The position numbers and the translations under genes were made by a program. Shown piece by piece: positions 7,163-11,869 of a stretch of DNA of 11,869 bases. Source of the DNA: Crocinitomicaceae bacterium (lineage in GTDB: Bacteria; Bacteroidota; Bacteroidia; Flavobacteriales_D; Crocinitomicaceae); the NCBI GenBank assembly GCA_024643585.1, contig JAHEMP010000030.1, positions 1 through 11,869 of the forward strand, read 5' to 3'. The first letter of the stretch is position 1. Each line of letters begins with the position of its first letter. The notes under the pieces are model-generated. The model did no database searches, had not been told where the DNA came from, and saw nothing but the letters and a program-made list of their open reading frames with translations.

Positions 7163-7851
7163 TTTGAAGTACATTCTAATTTAAAACCTACACCATGAAT
7201 ATTTAAAATCTGCACCGAATCGTCGTCTTTCAAGTACTTTCTAAGTTTGGTTATAAAAACGTCCAAACTTCTACCTACAAAATAATCATCTTGACCCCAT
7301 ACTGCAGTTAATACAATTTCACGTGCAACGACTTGATTTTGATTTTTGCACAATATTTTAAGAATTTGATTCTCTTTTTTTGTGAGTGTTTTCTTATCGT
7401 TTCCATTTGAAATAGTGTGTTCATCACTATTAAAATCAAATATTCCCAATTTATATTCCTTCAATTCTTCTTCAACCACATGAATGTTTACGCGTTTCAA
7501 AAGGGATTGAATTCTCAATTCAAATTCATCGAAACTGAAAGGTTTTGTCAAATAATCATCACCACCGGCTTTGAATCCTGCCACTTTATCCTCTGTCATT
7601 GATTTGGCAGTGAGAAAAAGTATTGGAATATTCTTATCAATTTTTCTTATTTCTTGAGCCAATGTAAATCCGTCCTTTTTTGGCATCATGACATCAAATA
7701 TGCCCAAATGAAAATTCTTTTCACTAAAAGTTTTCATAGCTTCTACTCCATCATAACACAAAGTTACACTGTAACCTGCTGATTTTAAATAATCTGAAAT
7801 TACAAATCCCAAGCTTGTGTCGTCTTCAACTAAAAGAACATTTGCCTTCAT
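7159..7851 (-). CDS. OmpR/PhoB-family response regulator (RprY-like)
   Basis: 230 residues from the ATG at 7851; an in-frame GTG at 7860 would add three residues (MLK) and is less likely. The receiver domain (about 3-118) has the acidic pair Asp10/Asp11, phosphoacceptor Asp53 (IFDVMMPKKDG), Thr81 (FLTAKS) and Lys103 (YLTKPF). The C-terminal winged helix (about 130-228) has LTKKENQILKIL, VWGQDDYFVGRSLDVFITKL (recognition helix) and the wing HGVGFKL. All phosphorylation residues are intact, so it should act as a DNA-binding transcription factor. No sensor kinase gene is in view. It resembles RprY-type regulators of Bacteroidota, but the assignment rests on overall pattern. It heads the operon with tsaB and the aro genes. 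Its upstream region contains a promoter-like box and, further out, a separate promoter-terminator unit. Confidence 0.9.
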   Translation of the reverse strand: MKANVLLVEDDTSLGFVISDYLKSAGYSVTLCYDGVEAMKTFSEKNFHLGIFDVMMPKKDGFTLAQEIRKIDKNIPILFLTAKSMTEDKVAGFKAGGDDYLTKPFSFDEFELRIQSLLKRVNIHVVEEELKEYKLGIFDFNSDEHTISNGNDKKTLTKKENQILKILCKNQNQVVAREIVLTAVWGQDDYFVGRSLDVFITKLRKYLKDDDSVQILNIHGVGFKLECTSK

Positions 7852-7875
7852 TTTAAGCACATTAATTTTGAAGAG

Positions 7876-7905
7876 GAAAGGTACTATTTTTTACGTTCTT
7901 TCGAA
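7876..7905 (-). promoter_or_regulatory. Candidate promoter of the response regulator-tsaB-aro operon
   Basis: Read on the minus strand, TACCTTTC (7876-7883) is one base off the Bacteroidota -7 consensus TAnnTTTG. A TTC (7903-7905) lies 19 bases further upstream, where TTG is expected. Transcription would start near 7870 and leave a leader of about 20 nt before the ATG at 7851. It lies downstream of the hairpin terminator at 7935-7977, so it would let the operon be expressed independently of the RNA initiated near 8005. The match is imperfect. Confidence 0.4.
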
Positions 7906-7934
7906 TCGCATTTTCATGAAGTGTTGACTTTTAA

Positions 7935-7977
7935 TCAAAAAAATAAGAGCTTCAAACGGGAGTTTGAAGCTCTTATT
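7935..7977 (-). terminator. Intrinsic terminator, minus strand, upstream of the response regulator
   Basis: The arms 7942-7957 and 7962-7977 are a perfect 16-bp inverted repeat (AATAAGAGCTTCAAAC and its complement) around a 4-base loop. On the minus strand the stem runs into a T-rich tract (7 Ts counting the stem end, then GATTAAAAG). On the plus strand the hairpin is followed by ACACTAATC with no T run, so it acts leftward only. No protein gene ends to its right on the minus strand, so it must end either a short RNA or an attenuated leader of the regulator operon. Confidence 0.8.
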
Positions 7978-8005
7978 ACACTAATCAACCTAACCTACTA
8001 CTACT
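7935..8005 (-). ncRNA. Predicted small RNA or attenuated leader, about 70 nt
   Basis: A full-consensus promoter at 8010-8039 predicts a start near 8005, and the terminator predicts an end near 7935. The 5' part (about 8005-7951) is G/U/A-only: it begins with GTAGTAGTAGG repeats, continues as GTTAGGTTGATTAGTG, and has no cytosine until the hairpin, so it should stay single-stranded. It contains no ATG and has stop codons in all frames near its 5' end, so it is not an obvious leader peptide. The transcript stops about 84 bases before the regulator's ATG, which seems to have its own promoter. That favours an independent small RNA over an attenuator, though both remain open. No known RNA family is recognised by eye. 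Confidence 0.55.
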
Positions 8006-8009
8006 AAAA

Positions 8010-8039
8010 CAAATATAATGTTAATTTTTAAGAAAGCAA
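8010..8039 (-). promoter_or_regulatory. Full-consensus Bacteroidota promoter for the small RNA
   Basis: On the minus strand TATATTTG (8010-8017) matches TAnnTTTG exactly. A TTG (8037-8039) sits exactly 19 bases upstream, the preferred spacing for the Bacteroidota primary sigma factor. The surrounding DNA is almost pure A/T. This is the best promoter match found by eye in the window, and it faces a terminator rather than a gene. Confidence 0.7.
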
Positions 8040-8113
8040 ACGAAATAAAAAAATATAAAAACAAATAAAATACACATTTATATTTTTTTTTAACGAAAAC
8101 CGCTTGATTGTTC

Positions 8114-8121
8114 TATTTTTG
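8114..8121 (+). promoter_or_regulatory. Candidate -7 box for the PhoB-like regulator
   Basis: TATTTTTG matches TAnnTTTG and lies 12 bases before the ATG at 8134, predicting a very short leader of about 8 nt. No TTG stands 19-21 bases upstream. The box also argues against the in-frame TTG at 8104 as the protein start, since it would then lie inside the coding region. It is divergent from the small-RNA promoter, with about 75 bases of nearly pure A/T DNA between the two boxes. Confidence 0.4.
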
Positions 8122-8133
8122 AAAAAAGATTTT

Positions 8134-8811
8134 ATGAAAAAATCGATTTTAATTGTAGACGACGAAAAGGACATTCGGGATATTTTGAGCTATAATTTGA
8201 GCAAAGAGGGATTTGACACCCACGAAGCAAAAAATGGCGAAGAATGTCTTCAAATGCTGAACAATTTTCATCCTGATTTGATTATTTTGGACGTCATGAT
8301 GCCAGGAATGGACGGAATTGAAGTCTGTGAAACCATTCGAAAAACGCCAGGCAATCAAAAAGTTATTATTTGCTTTCTTACGGCTAGAGGCGAGGACTAT
8401 AGTCAAATTGCGGGCTTAGACGCTGGAGCAGATGATTACATCAGCAAGCCAATTAAGCCCAAAGTTTTGGTGAGTCGTATTAATGCTTTAATAAGAAGAT
8501 CAGCACCTGTAGTTATAGAAAAAGATGAAATGCCTGGACTTTTCATTAATAGAGATAAATATATAATTCAAAAAGGAGAAGAAGAAATTCAATTACCTAG
8601 GAAAGAGTTTGAATTAATTGCTTTGCTAATTTCTCAACCTGATGTTGTTTTTCACCGAAACGAAATATTAAACACTGTTTGGGGTACTGAAATTGTTGTA
8701 GGCGACAGAACCATTGACGTTCATGTTCGTAAAATTCGTGAAAAAATTGGTGACGATTACATTACAACTGTAAAAGGAGTCGGGTACAAATATTCCCTAA
8801 AGAAGAAATAA
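8134..8811 (+). CDS. PhoB-like OmpR-family response regulator
   Basis: 225 residues. The ATG at 8134 opens with MKKSILIVDDEKDIR, the normal start of a receiver domain; a TTG at 8104 would add ten residues of unlikely sequence. Receiver domain (about 1-120): Asp9/Asp10, phosphoacceptor Asp53 (ILDVMMPGMDG), Thr83 (FLTARGED) and Lys105 (ISKPIKP). Winged helix (about 135-222): LPRKEFELIALL, HRNEILNTVWG, DRTIDVHVRKIREKIG (recognition helix) and a KGVGYKY wing. All signalling residues are intact. It is monocistronic: it ends 9 bases before a strong terminator and no histidine kinase gene follows, so the partner kinase is encoded elsewhere. It is more PhoB-like than the regulator at 7159-7851, particularly in the KGVGYKY wing, but a role in phosphate control is inference only. 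Confidence 0.9.
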   Translation: MKKSILIVDDEKDIRDILSYNLSKEGFDTHEAKNGEECLQMLNNFHPDLIILDVMMPGMDGIEVCETIRKTPGNQKVIICFLTARGEDYSQIAGLDAGADDYISKPIKPKVLVSRINALIRRSAPVVIEKDEMPGLFINRDKYIIQKGEEEIQLPRKEFELIALLISQPDVVFHRNEILNTVWGTEIVVGDRTIDVHVRKIREKIGDDYITTVKGVGYKYSLKKK

Positions 8812-8820
8812 AAATTTATA

Positions 8821-8862
8821 CAATAAAAAAAGGTCACTGAAAACAGTGACCTTTTTTTATTG
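8821..8862. terminator. Bidirectional intrinsic terminator
   Basis: Perfect 19-bp arms (8821-8839 and 8844-8862) surround an AAAA loop. The core GGTCACTG/CAGTGACC is flanked by seven As on the left and seven Ts on the right, so a GC-rich stem followed by a U run forms on either strand. It serves the PhoB-like gene from the left and the lipoprotein gene (stop at 8876-8878) from the right. Confidence 0.92.
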
Positions 8863-8875
8863 AAATCAATATGTT

Positions 8876-10201
8876 TTAGAATTTGTTATTGGCATTAACC
8901 CATCCCCAAGAGAATACAGACGAACTCACTCCTGATGCCGAAACAGAAGTCACTGCTGCAGAAGCAGCTGATTGATCTGAAGCAAAAACTGGACAAGTCA
9001 CAGGCGGTGTAGCACCGTCCGTTGAAGTAGTGTAAACTTCAATACCAGCCAATTCAGAAGTTAATATGTTCAACTTAGGAGAAGCCGCAATTAAGTTACT
9101 ACAAGCATCTGTTTTCACAGCTCCACATGCAGATTGGTAACTTGCACGTACTTTCAAATTGTTATTCGAAAATCCAGAGAATTTTACACCGTTGATTGTA
9201 CCTTGCGCTTTGTCTTTCAAATCGGCAGGGCGACTTGCCCCATCTTTTGAATATACCGAACCATTTGTAAGCGTAAATAAACCCGTTGTATTCGTTACTC
9301 CTTCTGTACCATCAATTTCTAATCCCTTATCCGATTCTACATCTTGGATGACAATAAAGTTAGTGACCGTACCAGCGTAGTTTTGATCAATATCCAAACC
9401 ATCGTCTCCACCATAAGCACAAATTACATTTGTAACATTAACTGTTCCACCAAAAAATTCTACGCCGTCATCCAAATTAGCAACGATTTCTATATCACTG
9501 ATTACTGTTCCATTTCCAACACCACCAAGTGTCAAACCATTGATTTCATTGCCAGCCCCAATTAAAGCACCGCCATGTCGAATAGAAACGAATTTCATAA
9601 CACCCGAATTATCCGCGTCATCAGTTCCTCCATAAGAACCATACGATTCTGAAGCTGGAATTCCCTCAATTTGAGAAATCACATCACCATTTGCAGCAGA
9701 AATCTTTGCATTTCCTAATATGATAACTCCACCCCATTTACCTTTATCGGTGTTTGTAAGGTTGGTTCCTGTAATTTCGCCAATTTTAATATTGTCTAAG
9801 ATAGAAGTGAAAATAATTGGATTAGCTGCTGTCCCAACCGCATTAATTTTTGCTCCTTTAGCGATAACCAAAGCTGAAGCCAATGCATCAGACCCTTCTT
9901 TTCCTTTAATTATAGTTCCAGGCTCAATGGTTAAAGTAACGCCGCTACTAACTATAACTTTTTGATCCAAAACCCAAATTTTGTTTGCTGTCCACGTAGT
10001 ATTAGCAGTGATAAATCCAGTTACCACTTCTTGATTTGGAGAAGTAGTTGCTGCAATACAAGACCCATCATCCTTTTTTGCATTTGCATCATAGTTCGTT
10101 GCTGTTGGGTCCGTACAACCTTTTTTCTTGCATGAGGTAAATCCACTCGTCAAAGCCACTGCTGCGACAATCATTCCTACTTTTGTTAAACTTGTTTTCA
10201 T
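8876..10201 (-). CDS. Lipoprotein with predicted right-handed beta-helix
   Basis: 441 residues. The N-terminus MKTSLTKVGMIVAAVALTSG ends in FTSC, a plausible lipobox with Cys24 as the lipidated residue, followed by KKKG. Next comes the cysteine-framed motif CTDPTATNYD...DDGSC (29-48), frequent in exported flavobacterial proteins. Residues about 65-350 are rich in short V/I/G/N/T repeats (VLDQKVIVSSGVTLTIEPGT, KGKWGGVIILGNAKI, GVEFFGGTVNVTNVI, DDGLDIDQNYAG), the pattern of a parallel beta-helix. Two cysteines, in ACGAV and DACS (near 360-370), may form a disulphide. It lies 103 bases after a TonB-dependent receptor on the same strand, suggesting a surface or periplasmic partner in uptake of an unknown substrate. 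The lysines after Cys24 are unlike the acidic surface-export signals described for flavobacterial lipoproteins. No lyase or other catalytic motif is recognised. Confidence 0.8.
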   Translation of the reverse strand: MKTSLTKVGMIVAAVALTSGFTSCKKKGCTDPTATNYDANAKKDDGSCIAATTSPNQEVVTGFITANTTWTANKIWVLDQKVIVSSGVTLTIEPGTIIKGKEGSDALASALVIAKGAKINAVGTAANPIIFTSILDNIKIGEITGTNLTNTDKGKWGGVIILGNAKISAANGDVISQIEGIPASESYGSYGGTDDADNSGVMKFVSIRHGGALIGAGNEINGLTLGGVGNGTVISDIEIVANLDDGVEFFGGTVNVTNVICAYGGDDGLDIDQNYAGTVTNFIVIQDVESDKGLEIDGTEGVTNTTGLFTLTNGSVYSKDGASRPADLKDKAQGTINGVKFSGFSNNNLKVRASYQSACGAVKTDACSNLIAASPKLNILTSELAGIEVYTTSTDGATPPVTCPVFASDQSAASAAVTSVSASGVSSSVFSWGWVNANNKF

Positions 10202-10304
10202 CGTTTAATTTTTATCAATTATTTCTAGTACAAATTTGCTGCTATAGATTAACCAGACTATTACACTAGTATTATTTATTACTTAATGTTCCGTTAAATC
10301 AATG

Positions 10305-11869
10305 TTATTTGATTTTGTATGTTATTGTAGCTGTCGCTGTTACACCTTGTTTAAATGAATTGTAAATCTGGTTTTCAGCATTATGAGCAACGTAAAATTG
10401 GTTTTGTGTACTGTTCAGTAAATTTTGACCGCTTAAACTAAGTGACCATTTATCATCCTTGTCTAAAACCTTAGAAGCTTTAATGTTTAAGCTGTGAAAT
10501 GGTTGTTCGTATACATCAGGTATAATTCCTACGCCAACAACTGCCAATCTCGCACCTTGAACATTATAGCTCATATTAATTGTCAGTCCTTTTTCGGCAT
10601 TTATAAACGTTGCAAAGGCATTTATTGAGTAAGGCGATTGACCAAACATTGGTCTGTATCGACTTACTACTTCATCACCCCTTTTATTGGCTTGACGAAT
10701 ATCGTACTCACTAACAATGTACTCTCCTTTGTTGATCATAACTTTAGTCATGTCAATTCGAGAAATGATGTAGTTATAGTTTGCACCAATAGTGAAATTT
10801 AAATGCTGTTGACTTTCTTTTTTGAATCCTATCGATTTTCTTGCCTCTAATTCCAAACCATACACTTCAGCCTCACCTGCATTTACAGGACGAACTTCAT
10901 TTGGAGCTTGCTCGTATGTTGCAATTTCAATTGGGTTGTAGAATTTTTTGTAGAATAAACTTGCCGAAACCAATTCCGTTCTTCCAAAGAATCTCTCCCA
11001 TCGGAAATCAGCATTGTATATTTTAGATTCCAACAAATCAATATTACCATTAAAAGTTCTTCCCAAAATCGGATCGAAAATTTGAGCAATCGATTTTTCA
11101 CGGAAAGATGGTCGAGCGACTGTTTTAGAAAATGAACCTCTGAAGTTCGTTTGAGATTTTGAACTTTCATTTTTACCCTTTAATTGGTACAACAAATTAA
11201 CGGAAGGCAAAATATCCAATTCATCCAAGACTTTTTCATTGCGATATTTTATCGTACCAGCATTGTTTTGACCAGTGTATCTATTGTCTGCTTTTTCAGC
11301 ACGGACACCATACGTGGCTTTCAATTTAGTGGTGATTGGCAAATCATTCATTATGTATAAGGCTGAAACCATTTGTGTTCCAACATATTGATTTGACGGT
11401 ACGACTTGGCCCTTCGCATAAATCCCAGAGTTGTTATCAACCGTCCAAATATTTTCGTCTTGGAAGTAGAAATTTGGATCTAGACTTGCTTGATTAAAGT
11501 TCTTTAAATCAAAGAAATAATCATACACGGAGAAATCTCTTTTTTTGAAGGAGTTGGCAGCACCAAAAGACAATGTCGATTTTAAAGAATCATTGATCTT
11601 AAAGTCATAGCTAAAATTCAATTTCCCGTTTACACTTTTTTCATCCAAATTTCTGAAAATACGTCGTATTTGAGATCCAACAGCAGGATTCATTTCATAA
11701 GTAATCACTGAATCTCCAGACTCATTCAAACTATGAACCTCTTCAAGAACTGTAGAACGCATATCTGGGTCAGAAATCTTTGAGTAGGTAGGAGCAACTA
11801 TCCATTTGATTTTCCATTTGTTCAAGGAATGGTTTCCAGTTAGATTCAAATTACTTACTTGGCGTTGCG
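10305..11869 (-). CDS. TonB-dependent outer-membrane receptor, C-terminal part
   Basis: The frame is open to the right edge, so the 5' end (signal peptide, any carboxypeptidase-like domain and the plug) lies outside the window; about 520 residues are visible. They show the alternating aromatic/polar pattern of outer-membrane beta-strands. Typical TonB-receptor barrel segments include YGVRAEKADNRY, FRGSFSKTVARPSFRE, DFRWERFFGRTELVSASLFY, NAGEAEVYGLELEARKS and INMSYNVQGARL. The protein ends in a final strand, ATATITYKIK. It would import a ligand too large or scarce for porins, using TonB/ExbBD energy. The next gene encodes a lipoprotein and not a SusD homologue, so this is not a standard polysaccharide-utilisation pair. 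An apparent start at 11849 is a TTG within the open frame and is not the real start. Confidence 0.9.
   Translation of the reverse strand, partial: QRQVSNLNLTGNHSLNKWKIKWIVAPTYSKISDPDMRSTVLEEVHSLNESGDSVITYEMNPAVGSQIRRIFRNLDEKSVNGKLNFSYDFKINDSLKSTLSFGAANSFKKRDFSVYDYFFDLKNFNQASLDPNFYFQDENIWTVDNNSGIYAKGQVVPSNQYVGTQMVSALYIMNDLPITTKLKATYGVRAEKADNRYTGQNNAGTIKYRNEKVLDELDILPSVNLLYQLKGKNESSKSQTNFRGSFSKTVARPSFREKSIAQIFDPILGRTFNGNIDLLESKIYNADFRWERFFGRTELVSASLFYKKFYNPIEIATYEQAPNEVRPVNAGEAEVYGLELEARKSIGFKKESQQHLNFTIGANYNYIISRIDMTKVMINKGEYIVSEYDIRQANKRGDEVVSRYRPMFGQSPYSINAFATFINAEKGLTINMSYNVQGARLAVVGVGIIPDVYEQPFHSLNIKASKVLDKDDKWSLSLSGQNLLNSTQNQFYVAHNAENQIYNSFKQGVTATATITYKIK

Noticed and set aside
7942..7977. 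Hairpin as a plus-strand terminator
   Set aside because: The plus strand lacks a T run after the stem, and no plus-strand gene ends upstream of it.
8104..8133. TTG start for the PhoB-like regulator
   Set aside because: It precedes the canonical receiver start and overlaps a promoter-like box at 8114-8121.
10883..11170. 95-residue minus-strand open frame inside the TonB receptor gene
   Set aside because: It is an alternate-frame shadow on the same strand as the real gene, and has no recognisable protein pattern.
1..11869. CRISPR arrays, tRNA/rRNA genes and insertion sequences
   Set aside because: No regularly spaced repeats, tRNA or rRNA signatures, transposase genes or terminal inverted repeats were seen on either strand.

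Overview
The window looks like chromosomal DNA from a member of the Bacteroidota, most likely the Flavobacteriia. It is AT-rich and Shine-Dalgarno sequences are not evident. Several promoters fit the phylum-specific TTG-N19-TAnnTTTG pattern. DAHP synthase is fused to chorismate mutase, and a TonB-dependent receptor is paired with a lipoprotein carrying the cysteine-framed CTDP...NYD...DDGSC motif common in marine and freshwater flavobacteria. No genus can be assigned from sequence alone.

Left part (1-3128, all on +): an accessory-looking run of separate genes with no clear terminators between them. It holds the 3' end of an unknown gene, two small signal-peptide membrane proteins of similar layout, a secreted DUF4185/DUF5005-like predicted beta-propeller, and an AT-rich SAM-dependent methyltransferase.

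Middle part (3159-7851, all on -): read right to left, an OmpR/PhoB-family response regulator, tsaB (t6A tRNA modification), the fused DAHP synthase/chorismate mutase, aroA (EPSP synthase) and a secreted FGE-sulfatase-fold protein without the catalytic cysteines. Two junctions are 4-nt ATGA overlaps (regulator/tsaB and DAHP synthase/aroA), so at least the first four genes look like one operon. It joins a regulator, tRNA modification, and the first and sixth steps of the shikimate pathway plus the first step towards Phe/Tyr.

Regulatory gap (7852-8133): the least expected signal in the window. On the minus strand a full-consensus promoter (TTG-N19-TATATTTG) lies about 30 bases ahead of a perfect 16-bp hairpin followed by a T run. 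It predicts an RNA of about 70 nt that ends before the response regulator gene. That regulator seems to have its own weaker promoter further downstream. A second, divergent response regulator (PhoB-like) begins on the other side and also has a promoter-like box.

Right part (8134-11869): the PhoB-like regulator ends at a strong bidirectional terminator. Opposite it, on the minus strand, is a TonB-dependent receptor (5' end beyond the window) followed by a predicted beta-helix lipoprotein, a probable outer-membrane uptake pair of unknown substrate. Neither response regulator has a histidine kinase gene in view.
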